Shown here: positions 8,270-18,175 of the stretch, in pieces
Numbering within the stretch: the first letter of the stretch is position 1
Layout: the number at the start of each line of letters is the position of its first letter
NCBI RefSeq assembly: GCF_001425165.1
Contig: NZ_LMDU01000015.1
Span: 124,001-188,000 of the forward strand
DNA from: Pelomonas sp. Root405
Lineage (GTDB): Bacteria; Pseudomonadota; Gammaproteobacteria; Burkholderiales; Burkholderiaceae_C
Length of the DNA stretch: 64,000 nucleotides
Direction: 5' to 3'
Position numbers and translations under genes: made by a program
The notes under the pieces: model-generated
The model's database searches: none
Told to the model about the DNA's origin: nothing
What the model saw: the letters and a program-made list of their open reading frames with translations, nothing else

Positions 8270-8943
8270 AGCCCGCCTGGTTGCTGGCCTTCGCCGCCCT
8301 GGCCGCGCAGGCTCAGCCGGTGCCGGATACGCTGGCGCAAAGGGCCGTGGCCTGCGCCGGCTGCCATGGCAAGGAAGGCCGCGCAGCGCCGGACGGCTAC
8401 TACCCGCGCCTCGCGGGCAAGCCGGCCGGCTACCTGTACAACCAGTTGCTGAACTTCCGGGACGGCCGGCGCGACTACGGGCTGATGAGCGAATTGATCG
8501 CGCCGCTGTCCGATGTCTATCTGAAGGAGCTGGCTAGCCACTTCGCGTCGCTGGACCTGCCCTACCCGCCGCCGCAAAAGCCTGCGCTACCCGCCGCTGA
8601 ACTCGCCCGGGCCGAGCAGCTGATCCGCGCCGGCGACGCGTCCCGCCGCCTGCCTGCCTGCACCGCCTGCCACGGCGAGCGGCTGACCGGCGCACAACCG
8701 GGCGTGCCGGGGCTGCTGGGCCTGTCGCGCGACTATCTCAATGGGCAACTCGGGGCCTGGCGCAGCGGCCAGCGCCGCGCCCAGGCGCCGGACTGCATGG
8801 CCCAGATCGCCAAGGCACTGACCGAGCCCGAAATCAACGCCATCACGCAGTTCCTGGCGGGCCAGGCTGTGCCGGCCGATGCGCATCCCGCGGCCGCACC
8901 GCCTGCGCCGGCGCCCATGCGCTGTGGTGGGCTGGCGCCATGA
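8266..8943 (+). CDS. Di-heme cytochrome c (c4-like)
   Basis: A 225-residue exported cytochrome. The signal peptide covers about residues 1-16. Two heme-binding motifs are visible: CAGCH at 30-34 and CTACH at 132-136, giving the two-domain layout of cytochrome c4. A Pro/Ala-rich tail follows. It overlaps the yggS stop and the next cytochrome start by 4 bases each (ATGA), so translation is likely coupled. Likely role: periplasmic electron carrier working with the tri-heme cytochrome next door. The oxidase or dehydrogenase partner is not encoded nearby. Confidence 0.88.
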   Translation: MKPAWLLAFAALAAQAQPVPDTLAQRAVACAGCHGKEGRAAPDGYYPRLAGKPAGYLYNQLLNFRDGRRDYGLMSELIAPLSDVYLKELASHFASLDLPYPPPQKPALPAAELARAEQLIRAGDASRRLPACTACHGERLTGAQPGVPGLLGLSRDYLNGQLGAWRSGQRRAQAPDCMAQIAKALTEPEINAITQFLAGQAVPADAHPAAAPPAPAPMRCGGLAP

Positions 8944-10229
8944 AGCGGCTGCTGATCAGCCTCGCCACGCTGGTAGCGCTGCTTGTGGCTGCGGCGTTTG
9001 GGCTGCTGGCGTGGCAACGCGGGCTGGGCGACCGGACACCGGTCCAGCCTGCGTCCACCGCGCCCATCAGCCTGGAACGCGGCGCCTACCTCGCCGCCAT
9101 CGGCAACTGCGCCGGCTGCCACACGGCCCGCGGCGGCGAGCGCCTGGCCGGTGGCCGCGCCATCCCGACGCCCTTCGGCACGGTGTTCTCGACCAACTTG
9201 ACGCCAGATGCCAGCGGCCTCGCCGGCTGGACCAGCGACGACTTCTGGCAGGCCCTGCACCTGGGCCGCAGCCGCGACGGCCGCTTGCTGGTGCCGGCGC
9301 ATCCCATCACCAACACGACGCTGGTGACCCGCGAAGACGCCGACGCCCTGCACGCCTGGCTGCAATCCCAACCGCCGGTCGCGTCACCTCGGCGCCCGCA
9401 CGAGCTGGGCCGGCTCTACGGCAGCCAGCTCGCCATCGCGGCCTGGCGGGCGCTCTACTTCAGGCCGGGCGGCTACCAGGCCGACCCGTCCCGTGACGCC
9501 GCCTGGAACCGCGGTGCCTACTTGAGCCAGGGCCTGGCCCACTGCAGCGCCTGCCATTCGGGCCGCAATGCGCTCGGCGGTGACGGCGGCCCGGCGGACT
9601 TCCGCGGCGGCCTGCTCGCCGGCCCGGGCTGGGTGGCGCCCTCCCTGCATGACCCGGCGGAAGCCGGCGTGCAGCGCTGGCCGGCCGAGACGCTGCAACG
9701 CTGGCTGCGCGACGGCCACGCCGCGGGCCACACGGCCCAGGGACCCATGGCCGAGGTCATCCTTGGCAGCACAGCGGCCTTGAACGATGCGGACCTGGCG
9801 GCGATGAGCACCTATCTGCGCGCCCTGCCCGAACAGCCGGTCACACGACCGCAGCCGGCCAAGCCGGATGCGCGCCGCATGGAGCGTGGCGCCGGCCTTT
9901 ACCGTGACCACTGTGCGGCCTGCCACGGCGCGCAGGGCGAGGGCCGGCGCGACGAAAGCGGCGCACTCGCCTATCCGGCCATCGCCGGCAGCCGCCTGGT
10001 CACCCAGGCCAGCGCGGCCAACCTGATCCGCCTCATCGAACGCGGCGGCTTCGCGCCCGCCACGCCGGGCCACCCTCGGCCCTATGGCATGCCGCCTTTC
10101 GCAGGTGTGCTCGGCGCCGACGACCTGGCGGCGCTCGCAAGCCACCTGCGCGAATCGTTCGGCAACCGGGCGGGCGAGGTGGATGGCGTCGAGGTGCTGC
10201 GACTGCGCCGCGGCGCGGCGGCGAAATAG
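8940..10229 (+). CDS. Tri-heme membrane-anchored cytochrome c (AdhB-like)
   Basis: A 429-residue protein with an uncleaved-looking N-terminal helix (about residues 4-25) and three heme motifs: CAGCH 57-61, CSACH 202-206 and CAACH 325-329. Three cytochrome c domains of this spacing are typical of the cytochrome subunit of membrane alcohol, gluconate or aldehyde dehydrogenases. Phrases such as TPFGTVFSTNLTPD and YGMPPFAGVLGADDLAAL fit that family. No catalytic dehydrogenase subunit lies beside it. Coupled by a 4-base overlap to the di-heme cytochrome. Confidence 0.88.
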   Translation: MKRLLISLATLVALLVAAAFGLLAWQRGLGDRTPVQPASTAPISLERGAYLAAIGNCAGCHTARGGERLAGGRAIPTPFGTVFSTNLTPDASGLAGWTSDDFWQALHLGRSRDGRLLVPAHPITNTTLVTREDADALHAWLQSQPPVASPRRPHELGRLYGSQLAIAAWRALYFRPGGYQADPSRDAAWNRGAYLSQGLAHCSACHSGRNALGGDGGPADFRGGLLAGPGWVAPSLHDPAEAGVQRWPAETLQRWLRDGHAAGHTAQGPMAEVILGSTAALNDADLAAMSTYLRALPEQPVTRPQPAKPDARRMERGAGLYRDHCAACHGAQGEGRRDESGALAYPAIAGSRLVTQASAANLIRLIERGGFAPATPGHPRPYGMPPFAGVLGADDLAALASHLRESFGNRAGEVDGVEVLRLRRGAAAK

Positions 10230-10377
10230 CTGCCGCAGCAAGCCCGCAAGTGCAGGGGGGTCACGTGAACCACTTCACGCGACCGGTTTGTGACAAGGCG
10301 TGAAACCAGGGCCATGGGCGCCACACTCCGGCCTGCCCTGGGGTAGCGCCAGCAAAGCCCCCCCGCCGAATAGCGTC

Positions 10378-10405
10378 TCAAGACGCAAAGCCGACCCGCC
10401 GATAC
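10378..10405 (+). promoter_or_regulatory. Candidate FliA (sigma-28) promoter for the chemoreceptor gene
   Basis: GCCGATAC at 10398-10405 matches the sigma-28 -10 element GCCGATAA at 7 of 8 positions. TCAAG at 10378-10382 is a plausible -35 element, although the spacing is about one base longer than consensus. The site lies 30 bases before the chemoreceptor ATG, where flagellar class-3 promoters usually sit. The rest of 10230-10435 shows nothing else recognisable. Confidence 0.45.
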
Positions 10406-10435
10406 CGCACACCACCGGACAAGGACCACAACCGA

Positions 10436-11983
10436 ATGAACTTCCTGACGCAACTGCGCATCGGCCAGCGCCTGGCCGCAAGCTTCGGCTTGCTGATCCT
10501 GCTGCTGGTGGGCATCGGCATCTACGGCGCCAACAATGCCAAGCGCCTGGCGACGGACCTCGACCGCACGGCCAATTCCAGCCTCGTGAAGATCGCCGCG
10601 GCCAACGCGCTGGAGAACCAGGTCAACATCATTTCCCGCGCGGTGCGCGACCTGCTGCTGCTGGACACCGCAGGTGCCATCAAGAAGCAGAAGGCGGCCA
10701 TCACCGGTGCCGTGGACGAAGCCGAGAAGCAGTTGACCAGCCTCGACGCGGCGTCCTCCGACGAGAAGGAGAAATCCGTCGTCGGCGAGGTGCGCGAGCA
10801 GAAGACCAAGTTCCTGGCCGCGCTGACCAAGTTCCAGAAGATCCAGACCGACGGCAGCCCCGATGAGGCCCGCGAGAGCCTGATCACCGACCTGCGCCCG
10901 GCCCAGACCGCGCTGCAGGAAAGCCTGCAGAAGCTCGTCAACATGCAGTTCGACAGCGGCAAGGAACTCGCCACCTCCGGCGGCGAGCTGGCGCGCTTCT
11001 CGGTCATGGTGACCGCCGGCTTGGTCATCGTTGCCGTCGTGCTGGGCATCGGCGGCTTCCTGGTGATCTCCCGCTCCATCGTCGGCCCGGCCCGCAGGGC
11101 GCAGACCGCGGCTGAAGCGATTGCCGCCGGCGACCTGACCCAAAACATCCAGGTCGAGGGTCGCGACGAGCTGAGCCAGATGCTGCAGGCCATGAAGGAC
11201 ATGCAGGCCGCGCTGTCCGGCGTGGTTCGCGACGTGTCCACCGCCGCCAGCGAGGTGGCACAGAACTCCGGCAACATCGCCGACAGCAATTCCAACCTGG
11301 CCGAGCGCACGACGCGCTCCGCCGCCAGCCTGCAGAACACCGCCGCTTCCGTCGAAGAGATCGCCTCCACGCTCAAGGGCGCCAGCGACCTGACCCGCCG
11401 CGCCGCCGGCATCGCCGTGACGGCGCGTCAGGCCGCCAGCAACGGTGGCGCCGTCGTCTCCAAGGTCGTCGAGACGATGGAAGAGATCAGCGCCAGTTCC
11501 AAGAAGATCGGCGACATCATCGGCGTCATCGACGGCATCGCCTTCCAGACCAACATCCTGGCGCTGAACGCCGCCGTCGAAGCGGCGCGTGCCGGCGAGC
11601 ACGGCCGAGGCTTTGCGGTCGTGGCCGCCGAAGTGCGCGCGCTGGCGCAGCGCTCGGCCGGTGCCGCCAAGGAGATCAAGGTGCTGATCCAGGAATCGAC
11701 CGTGAAGGTCGAGAACGGCACGACGCTGGTCAACAACGCTGGCGTGACCATCCGCAGCGTGGTCGACGAAGTCAACAACATGGGCCAGCTGATCGAGGAG
11801 ATCTCGCACTCGGCCCAGGAGCAGGCCACGGGCGTCGGCGTCGTCAACGGCGCGATGAACGAGCTGGACAAGGCGACGCAGCAGAACACCAGCCTGGTCG
11901 GCGAACTCAGCCGCTCGGCCGACGCGCTGCGCGACAGCTCGACCCGCCTGATCGACGCCGTCGGCTTCTTCCGCGCCGCCTGA
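10436..11983 (+). CDS. Methyl-accepting chemotaxis protein, four-helix-bundle sensor
   Basis: A 515-residue chemoreceptor. TM1 lies at about residues 12-30. A helical periplasmic sensor of about 155 residues follows, resembling the 4HB_MCP domain. TM2 is near 189-212, followed by HAMP ([20 protein letters not shown]) and the signalling domain with the conserved hairpin [20 protein letters not shown] near residues 363-382. There is no C-terminal NWETF-type docking tail, so adaptation may depend on other receptors. The preceding promoter candidate suggests flagellar-regulon control. The ligand cannot be predicted. Confidence 0.93.
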   Translation: MNFLTQLRIGQRLAASFGLLILLLVGIGIYGANNAKRLATDLDRTANSSLVKIAAANALENQVNIISRAVRDLLLLDTAGAIKKQKAAITGAVDEAEKQLTSLDAASSDEKEKSVVGEVREQKTKFLAALTKFQKIQTDGSPDEARESLITDLRPAQTALQESLQKLVNMQFDSGKELATSGGELARFSVMVTAGLVIVAVVLGIGGFLVISRSIVGPARRAQTAAEAIAAGDLTQNIQVEGRDELSQMLQAMKDMQAALSGVVRDVSTAASEVAQNSGNIADSNSNLAERTTRSAASLQNTAASVEEIASTLKGASDLTRRAAGIAVTARQAASNGGAVVSKVVETMEEISASSKKIGDIIGVIDGIAFQTNILALNAAVEAARAGEHGRGFAVVAAEVRALAQRSAGAAKEIKVLIQESTVKVENGTTLVNNAGVTIRSVVDEVNNMGQLIEEISHSAQEQATGVGVVNGAMNELDKATQQNTSLVGELSRSADALRDSSTRLIDAVGFFRAA

Positions 11984-12012
11984 CCTAATCCTTACCTGCC
12001 GAGGCTCGCACC

Positions 12013-12330
12013 ATGTCACTCCTGCGTTCCGCCACCGTTCTGGCCGCCAGCCTCATGCTGGCCCTGGCCGCCCACGCCGCACCCAAGGTCGTCAAGAAAG
12101 TGCCGCCCGAGTTCCCGGCCGAGGCGTCCAAGAAGGGCATCTCCACCGGCTCGGTCAAGGCCAAGATGACCATCGAAGCCGATGGCAAGGTCAGCGATGT
12201 CGAAATCGTCGAGGCCGAACCCAAGCGGGTCTTCGACCGCGCCGTGAAGGCGGCGTTGATGGAGTGGAAATTTGAAGCGGGCGAGAAGGCCACCCACGAA
12301 GTCAAGTTGGTCTTCAAGAACGAGGACTGA
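12013..12330 (+). CDS. Secreted TonB C-terminal-domain protein
   Basis: A 105-residue product: signal peptide 1-22 ending AHA, then almost nothing but a TonB C-terminal domain (PPEFPAEASKKGISTGSVKA, then EVKLVFKNED at the end). It lacks the membrane anchor and Pro-rich spacer of classical TonB, so it cannot couple to ExbB/D in the usual way. It is better described as a periplasmic TonB-C-like protein. It starts 29 bases after the chemoreceptor stop, so cotranscription is possible. Confidence 0.8.
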   Translation: MSLLRSATVLAASLMLALAAHAAPKVVKKVPPEFPAEASKKGISTGSVKAKMTIEADGKVSDVEIVEAEPKRVFDRAVKAALMEWKFEAGEKATHEVKLVFKNED

Positions 12331-12381
12331 ACCTGGACCGGGAAAAGCCCTGAGCCTGCTCGACGGCTTGCAAATCCGAAG

Positions 12382-12777
12382 CTAGCGCCGCATCCCTGCC
12401 GGCACATCCTTGCTCATCGGCTGCCACCACTGCATGCCGCCTACCACCAGCATCACCGTGACGACGGCGCCTCCGGCCACCAAGGCCAGGCGCCGTTTCC
12501 TTTGGGCCTGACGCGCGCGGATGCGGGCGCTCCCGGCCGCTTCACGCAGCGCAGGGTTCATTGGCGTCTGAGACAGGCGCTTCAGGTTGACCGCCTGCTT
12601 GCGGCCGTCACGGTTCGTCACAATTTCAAAGCTCAGCGGTTCGTCGGGCCGCGGCCCTTCGCCATCGGTTGGAAAGGCGGCCAGTCCGACAAAAATCTCT
12701 TCGCCGCCGCCCAACGGGCGGATGGCGCCGTAACCGGCGTCCTGGTTCCAAGCGCTGAGCACTCCTTCAAATCGCAT
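12382..12777 (-). CDS. Cold-shock-domain protein with a C-terminal membrane helix
   Basis: A 131-residue protein. Residues 1-68 form a cold-shock/OB domain: MRFEGVLSAWNQDAGYGAIR, then EEIFVGLAAF and LSFEIVTNRDGRKQAVNLKR. The canonical RNP motifs are altered, with YGAI for GFGFI and IFVG for VFVH. A basic stretch (RIRARQAQRKRR) precedes a single hydrophobic helix at about residues 99-115. The layout recalls CSD-DUF1294 membrane proteins, but with only one membrane helix. The ATG at 12775-12777 begins the domain. RNA-binding ability is inferred only. Confidence 0.8.
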   Translation of the reverse strand: MRFEGVLSAWNQDAGYGAIRPLGGGEEIFVGLAAFPTDGEGPRPDEPLSFEIVTNRDGRKQAVNLKRLSQTPMNPALREAAGSARIRARQAQRKRRLALVAGGAVVTVMLVVGGMQWWQPMSKDVPAGMRR

Positions 12778-12884
12778 ATTTACCTCGTGACAACCCCAAG
12801 ATGTTGGGGGAGACGGCGGCGAGCGCCGCAACCGGATGTAAGCCCCCGACAATCCGCCTTTCGACAGCCCGCACCCGCCAACGC

Positions 12885-13838
12885 ATGCCCATCAACTGGT
12901 TTCCCGGCCACATGAACTCCACCCGCCAGGCGATCAAAGATCGCGTCAAGGCGGGGCTGGACGTGGTCATCGAGTTGCTGGACGCCCGTCTGCCGGGCTC
13001 AAGCGCCAACCCCTTGCTGGCCGCGCTCACGACCGGCCGCCCGTCGCTGAAGGTACTGAACAAGCAGGATCTTGCCGACCCCCCGATCACGGGCGATTGG
13101 TTGGCTCACTACAACGCCCAGCCGTATACGCGTGCCATCGGGCTGGACGCCGGCGACAAGGCACCCGCCCGTGCCCTCATCAAGGCCTGCCGCGAGTTGG
13201 CACCGCTGCGCGGCGACATGCACAAGCCGTTGCGCGTCTTGATTTGCGGCATCCCCAACGTCGGCAAGTCCACATTGATCAACACCCTCGTCGGCAAGCG
13301 CGCCACCAAGACTGGCGACGAACCCGGCATCACCAAGATTGAGCAGAAGATCGTGCTCGAGAACGGCTTCTACCTGTTCGACACGCCCGGCATGCTGTGG
13401 CCGCGCATCGCCATCGAGCAGAGCGGCTACCACCTCGCAGCCAGCGGCGCGATTGGCCGCAATGCCTTCGATGAAGAGGAAGTGGCGCTGGAGTTGATCG
13501 CGTCGCTGAAGCGGCGCTACCCCGAGCGGCTGCAGGAGCGCTACGGCTTGCCCGAACTTGGCCCCGACGATGCGGTGCTGGAGGCCATCGGCCTGAAGCG
13601 CGGCGCCAAGGTGCGCGGCGGCGGCGTGCAGATGCACAAGGCGGCCGAGGCGCTGCTGATGGATTTCCGCGGTGGCTCGCTCGGGCGCATCACGCTGGAG
13701 ACGCCCGAGGAAATGACCGCCTGGCGGCAGGCAGCGGCGGACGCCGAGTCGCAAAAGGCCGAGGCATTGGAAGCGGCCCGCATTGCCGAGAAGGCAAAGC
13801 GCAGCGGCAAGCGCCAGGCAGCGAGCGGCGACGCGTGA
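12885..13838 (+). CDS. ylqF: Ribosome-assembly GTPase YlqF/RbgA family
   Basis: A 317-residue circularly permuted GTPase. G4 comes first (LNKQDLAD), followed by G1 GIPNVGKSTLINTL and G3 DTPGMLWP, the order typical of YlqF/RbgA. It begins MPINWFPGHMNSTRQAIKDR, the conserved N terminus, which fixes the ATG at 12885. RbgA helps late 50S subunit assembly in Bacillus; the proteobacterial orthologue is presumed similar. A Lys/Ala-rich tail of about 30 residues ends the protein. Confidence 0.93.
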   Translation: MPINWFPGHMNSTRQAIKDRVKAGLDVVIELLDARLPGSSANPLLAALTTGRPSLKVLNKQDLADPPITGDWLAHYNAQPYTRAIGLDAGDKAPARALIKACRELAPLRGDMHKPLRVLICGIPNVGKSTLINTLVGKRATKTGDEPGITKIEQKIVLENGFYLFDTPGMLWPRIAIEQSGYHLAASGAIGRNAFDEEEVALELIASLKRRYPERLQERYGLPELGPDDAVLEAIGLKRGAKVRGGGVQMHKAAEALLMDFRGGSLGRITLETPEEMTAWRQAAADAESQKAEALEAARIAEKAKRSGKRQAASGDA

Positions 13839-13903
13839 ATCCCCTGCCTTGACCGGCCAGGGCGGCCGCCTATGCTGGGTCGCCCGCCACTCCAAGCGCC
13901 GTC

Positions 13904-15307
13904 ATGACTCGACTCTCCCTGCTTGACCTCGCCTTCTTCATCGCCGAGAACGAGGCCAGCCCCAAGCATGTCGCGGGCCTGCACATCCATCAGATTCCCA
14001 AGGGCCTCAAGGGTGGCGGCGCGAGCTTTGCGAAGCAGCTGTATGAAGAGTTCCTGACCCACACCGACGTGCAGCCGCCGTTCGACCAGGTCATCAACTT
14101 CGTGTCGGCCGGGTTGATGCCGAGCTGGAGCACGGCCGACAGCGTGGACCTGGCGCAACACGTCTTCTTCCACAAGCTCAAAGCCGGTGCGAACGACCGC
14201 GACGCCCTCTACGCGCTGACGGCCCGGTTGCACGAACCCATGCTGGACCGCAGCCGCCCCCTGTGGGAGGTGCACGTCATTGCCGGCCTGTGGGACAAGC
14301 AGTTCGCCATCTACTACAAGATGCACCACGCCGTGGCCGATGGCATCACGATGACGCGCTGGGGCGTCGACTCGTTGCGCACCACGCCGGAGGACGACAC
14401 CGTCACGCCGGTCTGGACCTTGGACCACACCCGGCGCAGCCGCGGCCTTGGCGCCAAGAAGCGGCTGGACCAGGCCGTCGCCGGCACGGTCTGGAAGCAG
14501 CTGACCGCCAACAGCAAACGCGCCGTCGGCATCGGCCGCCTCATGGCCATGCTGGCGCTGGAGGCCGTCAAGCTGACCAAGAACGCCATCGCCCTGCCCT
14601 TCATGGCCAGCGGCAACACGCCCTTCACCGGCAATGCCACGCCGGGCCGCCAGTTCGCGACCGCCGCCGTGCCGATGGCGCGCATCGACGCCATCCGCAA
14701 GGTCGCCCGCGCCACGCTCAACCATGTGGCGCTGACCTGCCTGGACGGCGCCATGCACCGCTACCTCGCCGATGAGGGCGTGGAGCTCGACCGGCCCATC
14801 ACCATCCAGATGCCGGTCAACCTGCGCCGCGAGGACGAGAAGGCCGCGGGCAACAAGATCGGCATCATCCTGGTGGATCTGTCACCGCCGACGGATGACG
14901 CCTATGTGCGGCTGCGCAATGTCGGCTACTCGCTGCGCAATGTGCGGGCCATGATCGACGCCGTCGCGCCCGAGGCGGTCGAGACCTACACCATCCTCAC
15001 CGGCCTGCTCGGCCAGATCGCCGGCATGCTCAAGCTCGCCGACGTCATCACGCCGATGGGCAACACGCTGGTGTCCAACGTGCCCGGGCCCGCCGGTCGC
15101 CTGTACCTGAAGGGCGCACCCCTGCTGGAGATGCACCCGGTGTCGACGCTGCCGGCCACGCACCTGCTCAACATCACGCTGTTCAGCTATGCAGGCACGC
15201 TCTATGTCGGCCTGATCGCGACAGACGCCCTGCCCAACCTGGGCCGGCTGGCGGCCTATGTCGAAGAGGAAATCGCGACGCTTGAGGCGGCGGTCGGGAT
15301 CGCATGA
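13904..15307 (+). CDS. Wax ester synthase / diacylglycerol acyltransferase (WS/DGAT)
   Basis: A 467-residue acyltransferase that would esterify acyl-CoA to a fatty alcohol or diacylglycerol, giving storage lipid. The catalytic motif HHAVADG is at residues 141-147. Other family phrases are [20 protein letters not shown] and, near the C terminus, [20 protein letters not shown]. The N terminus [15 protein letters not shown] matches the family PLSxxDxxFL region. A thiolase gene follows 13 bases later, suggesting a shared acyl-CoA-related transcript. Confidence 0.92.
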   Translation: MTRLSLLDLAFFIAENEASPKHVAGLHIHQIPKGLKGGGASFAKQLYEEFLTHTDVQPPFDQVINFVSAGLMPSWSTADSVDLAQHVFFHKLKAGANDRDALYALTARLHEPMLDRSRPLWEVHVIAGLWDKQFAIYYKMHHAVADGITMTRWGVDSLRTTPEDDTVTPVWTLDHTRRSRGLGAKKRLDQAVAGTVWKQLTANSKRAVGIGRLMAMLALEAVKLTKNAIALPFMASGNTPFTGNATPGRQFATAAVPMARIDAIRKVARATLNHVALTCLDGAMHRYLADEGVELDRPITIQMPVNLRREDEKAAGNKIGIILVDLSPPTDDAYVRLRNVGYSLRNVRAMIDAVAPEAVETYTILTGLLGQIAGMLKLADVITPMGNTLVSNVPGPAGRLYLKGAPLLEMHPVSTLPATHLLNITLFSYAGTLYVGLIATDALPNLGRLAAYVEEEIATLEAAVGIA

Positions 15308-15320
15308 CGGCAGCGAGGAG

Positions 15321-16529
15321 ATGACGATGTTCGACGCCTACCTGTACGACCATTGCCGCACGCCCCGTGGCAAGGGCAAGGCCGAGGGCTCGCTGCACGC
15401 GGCCACACCGATCTGGCTGGTGCGCACGTTGCTGCAGGCGCTGCGCGAACGCACACGGCTGGACACCGCCCTGGTCGACGATGTGGTGCTGGGCTGCGTG
15501 ACGCCGATTGGCGAGCAGGGCGGCGACATCGCCCGCACCGCCGTGCTAGACGCCGGCTGGGCCGAGACGGTCGCCGGTGTTACCCAATCGCGCTTCTGCG
15601 CCTCGGGGCTGGAAAGCGTCAACCTCGCCGCAGCCAAGGTGGCGAGCGGCTTCGAGCGCCTTGTCGTGGCCGGCGGCGTGGAGAGCATGAGCCGCGTGCC
15701 CATGGGCAGCGACGGCGGCGCATGGCTGCTCGACGAGCGTGTCGTGAACGCCATCGGCTTCGTACCCCAGGGCATCAGCGCCGACCTGATCGCGACGCTT
15801 GAAGGTTTCACGCGAGAAGAGCTCGACGCCTATGCGGCCCGCTCCCATCAGCGCGCCGCAGCGGCTCGCGCAGCCGGCCATTTCAAGCGCGCCCTGGTGC
15901 CGGTGCATGACGAAGCGGGTGCGTTGCTGCTGGCCGAGGACGAGACCATCCGCCCGCAGACCACGGCCGAGACGCTGGCCGCGCTGAACCCGAGCTTCGT
16001 CAAGCTGGGCGCCAAGTTCGACGCGCTGGCGCTGCGCAAGTACGCGCAGGCAGCGGCCATCGAGCACCGTCACCATGCCGGCAATTCATCGGGCATCGTC
16101 GACGGGGCAGCGCTGGTGCTGATCGGTTCCAGGGCCGGTGGCGACGCGGCCGGGCTCAAGCCCCGGGCCCGCATCCGCGCCGCGGCCGTGACCGGCAGCG
16201 AGCCCACCATCATGCTGACCGGCACGACGCCGGCCTGCCAGAAGGCGCTGCGCCAGGCCGGCATGCAGACCGCGGACATCGACCTGTGGGAGATCAACGA
16301 AGCCTTCGCCGCGGTGCCGATGAAAACGGCGCGCGACCTTGGGCTGGAGATGGACCGCGTCAACGTCAACGGCGGCGCCATCGCGCTTGGCCACCCGCTG
16401 GGCGCCACCGGCGCGATGCTGCTGGGCACGCTGCTCGACGAACTGGAGCGCCGCGACCTTCAGACCGGCGCCGTGACGCTTTGCGTCGGCGGTGGCATGG
16501 GCATCGCCACCATCATCGAGCGGGTCTGA
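15321..16529 (+). CDS. Acetyl-CoA acetyltransferase (thiolase)
   Basis: A 402-residue thiolase. The nucleophile is Cys93 in [20 protein letters not shown]. The downstream catalytic blocks are [31 protein letters not shown] (His) and [10 protein letters not shown] (second Cys). Thiolases either condense two acetyl-CoA or cleave 3-ketoacyl-CoA; direction is not visible. The start could be either ATG at 15321 or 15327. A GAGGAG sequence immediately before 15321 is too close for that start and suits 15327 better. Probably cotranscribed with the WS/DGAT gene. Confidence 0.92.
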   Translation: MTMFDAYLYDHCRTPRGKGKAEGSLHAATPIWLVRTLLQALRERTRLDTALVDDVVLGCVTPIGEQGGDIARTAVLDAGWAETVAGVTQSRFCASGLESVNLAAAKVASGFERLVVAGGVESMSRVPMGSDGGAWLLDERVVNAIGFVPQGISADLIATLEGFTREELDAYAARSHQRAAAARAAGHFKRALVPVHDEAGALLLAEDETIRPQTTAETLAALNPSFVKLGAKFDALALRKYAQAAAIEHRHHAGNSSGIVDGAALVLIGSRAGGDAAGLKPRARIRAAAVTGSEPTIMLTGTTPACQKALRQAGMQTADIDLWEINEAFAAVPMKTARDLGLEMDRVNVNGGAIALGHPLGATGAMLLGTLLDELERRDLQTGAVTLCVGGGMGIATIIERV

Positions 16530-16535
16530 CGCCGC

Positions 16536-16730
16536 TCAGCGGCGCGGGCCAGGATCCCCGTAGACGCGGCCGCCGCGTTGGTAGTGGCCGCCTTGACCTT
16601 CGTAGTACCCATCGCTTTGATAGTGATGGCCGTGGCCGCGGTGGCCACCGTGGCGGTGCGGCACGATGATGCAGCCCGACAGCAGGGCCGCGGAAGAGAT
16701 CAGCGTGATGGCCAGGGCCAGTCGTTTCAT
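16536..16730 (-). CDS. Small His/Gly/Tyr-rich lipoprotein
   Basis: A 64-residue lipoprotein. The signal peptide ends in a lipobox (SAALLSGC, Cys20). The mature part is short and low-complexity: HRHGGHRGHGHHYQSDGYY, then EGQGGHYQRGGRVYGD. A His cluster could bind metal, but this is speculation. It converges on the thiolase gene with six bases between stops. No family recognised. Confidence 0.75.
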   Translation of the reverse strand: MKRLALAITLISSAALLSGCIIVPHRHGGHRGHGHHYQSDGYYEGQGGHYQRGGRVYGDPGPRR

Positions 16731-16819
16731 GATGGGTCCACTCCAGGCCGCACAAGCGCGGCCGCCCCCCACTAACAGTCCGACGCACGGCACGGATGAC
16801 GGGCTCACACAGAGTTACT

Positions 16820-18001
16820 TCATGGCGGACTGTGTCTGGAGCGCGGCTCAGACTCGCGCAGCACGGCGTACAAGCAGGCCATGCCCAGCGCCATCACGCC
16901 GGCCGTCAGCCACAGCGCGGCGTCGAAGCTGCCGCTGGCCTCGACCATGCGGCCGGTCAACGCCGGCGCACTGATCTGGGCGACGCCATAGCTCAGCGTC
17001 AGCCGCGCCATCGCCTTGCCCGGGTTGGCGGGTGAGCGCCGGCCCACGAGGGCCAGCGTCAGGCTGACGATGCCGATGAAGGTGGCGCCGTAGAGCAACG
17101 CGCCCGCCAGCGCCGCAGTCAGGCCATCGGCCAGCACCGGCAGCAACACGCCAACGATCTGCACGCCGAAGGCGATCAGCAGCGCGCCGACATCGCCGCA
17201 GCGCCGCGCGATGCGGTCCCACACGAACACGGCGGGCGTGGCCGCCAAGCCGACGAGCAGCCACGCCCAGGGACCCTGGCCGGCCAGCAGCGGCTGCTTC
17301 TCGACGATGGCGACGGTGAAGGTCGCGTTGATGACAAAACCCCAGCCGGCGCAGAAGTAGGCTGCGACCATCAGCGCCATCCAGCGCGCGCTGGGCGCCT
17401 CGGCCGACGCCGACCTGGCGGCCGGCGGCGGCACCGGCGGGCGCCAGGCCCAGGCCGGGATCAGGAAAGCCAACCCCAACAGCGCGAAGCCCTGCCATTG
17501 ATCGGCCCAGCCGAGCCCCAGACCCGTCATTCCCATGGCGCCCAGCGCCGAGACGACGATGCCCAGCCCCAGGCCGATGAAGTAGATGCCCAGCTCCGGC
17601 CGCCGCCCCGAGCGAATCAGCCAGCCCTGCACCAGCCCCGAGCCCAGCAGCATGCCGGCCGCGCCGCACAGGCCGCCGACATAACGCGACAGTGCCCACA
17701 CACCGAGGGACGCACTCCAGCCCATCAGCGCCGTGACGGCCAAGGCCAGCGGCAGGCCCCAGCTGTAGAGCCGCTGGCGCCAGGTCGGGCTCTCGATCCA
17801 GGCCGCCAGCAGCGCGCCGCTCATGTAGCCGGCGTAGTTGATGGACGCGAGCAGACCGCCCTCGGCCAGGCCCAGGCCAGCCTGGGCGTGCATCTGCGGC
17901 AGCAGCGGCGTGTAGGCGAAACGCGCCAGGCCGATGGTCAGCACGAGCGCACAAATGCCACCCAACAAGACCTGCCAAGCACGCAGCGGGGCCTGGGTCA
18001 C
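16820..18001 (-). CDS. YbfB/YjiJ-family MFS transporter
   Basis: A 393-residue permease with about 12 hydrophobic segments. It starts MTQAPLRAWQVLLGGICALV, then LARFAYTPLLPQMHAQAGLG, the signature N-terminal region of the YbfB/YjiJ branch of the major facilitator superfamily. The start is inferred as GTG at 17999-18001 because the longer open frame to 18316 adds a poorly hydrophobic Arg/Gln-rich leader unlike the family. Substrate unknown. Divergent from mtfA with 174 bases between the starts; nothing recognisable lies there. Confidence 0.85.
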   Translation of the reverse strand: MTQAPLRAWQVLLGGICALVLTIGLARFAYTPLLPQMHAQAGLGLAEGGLLASINYAGYMSGALLAAWIESPTWRQRLYSWGLPLALAVTALMGWSASLGVWALSRYVGGLCGAAGMLLGSGLVQGWLIRSGRRPELGIYFIGLGLGIVVSALGAMGMTGLGLGWADQWQGFALLGLAFLIPAWAWRPPVPPPAARSASAEAPSARWMALMVAAYFCAGWGFVINATFTVAIVEKQPLLAGQGPWAWLLVGLAATPAVFVWDRIARRCGDVGALLIAFGVQIVGVLLPVLADGLTAALAGALLYGATFIGIVSLTLALVGRRSPANPGKAMARLTLSYGVAQISAPALTGRMVEASGSFDAALWLTAGVMALGMACLYAVLRESEPRSRHSPP

Positions 18002-18175
18002 GGGCGGCGCGGGCTCAAGGACCAGCGTCGAGAGACATTCGCGAGACTGGGCGGCATGGCGACTCCGGGCGTTGAACGCGAGCCATGTTATGTCGGCCCG
18101 ATCCTCTCCCCGCGGTCGGGTGGGTTGGGTTTTTGCGGGGCTTGCAAAGCGTGCCGCCGGGCCCAGTTGCCGCTC

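Noticed and set aside
10082..12019. Long open frame of 645 codons on the minus strand opposite the chemoreceptor
   Set aside because: High-GC codon bias in the real gene leaves the antisense frame open. The product is His/Asp/Gly/Gln-rich with no domain, while the plus-strand frame is a textbook chemoreceptor. The same applies to long shadows at 22745-24778, 34041-35885 and 52213-54405.
17498..18175. Extended N terminus of MtfA reading back to 17498
   Set aside because: It overlaps the divergent permease gene, is Gln/Arg/Pro-rich and unlike the family. The ATG at 18176 starts the membrane helix.
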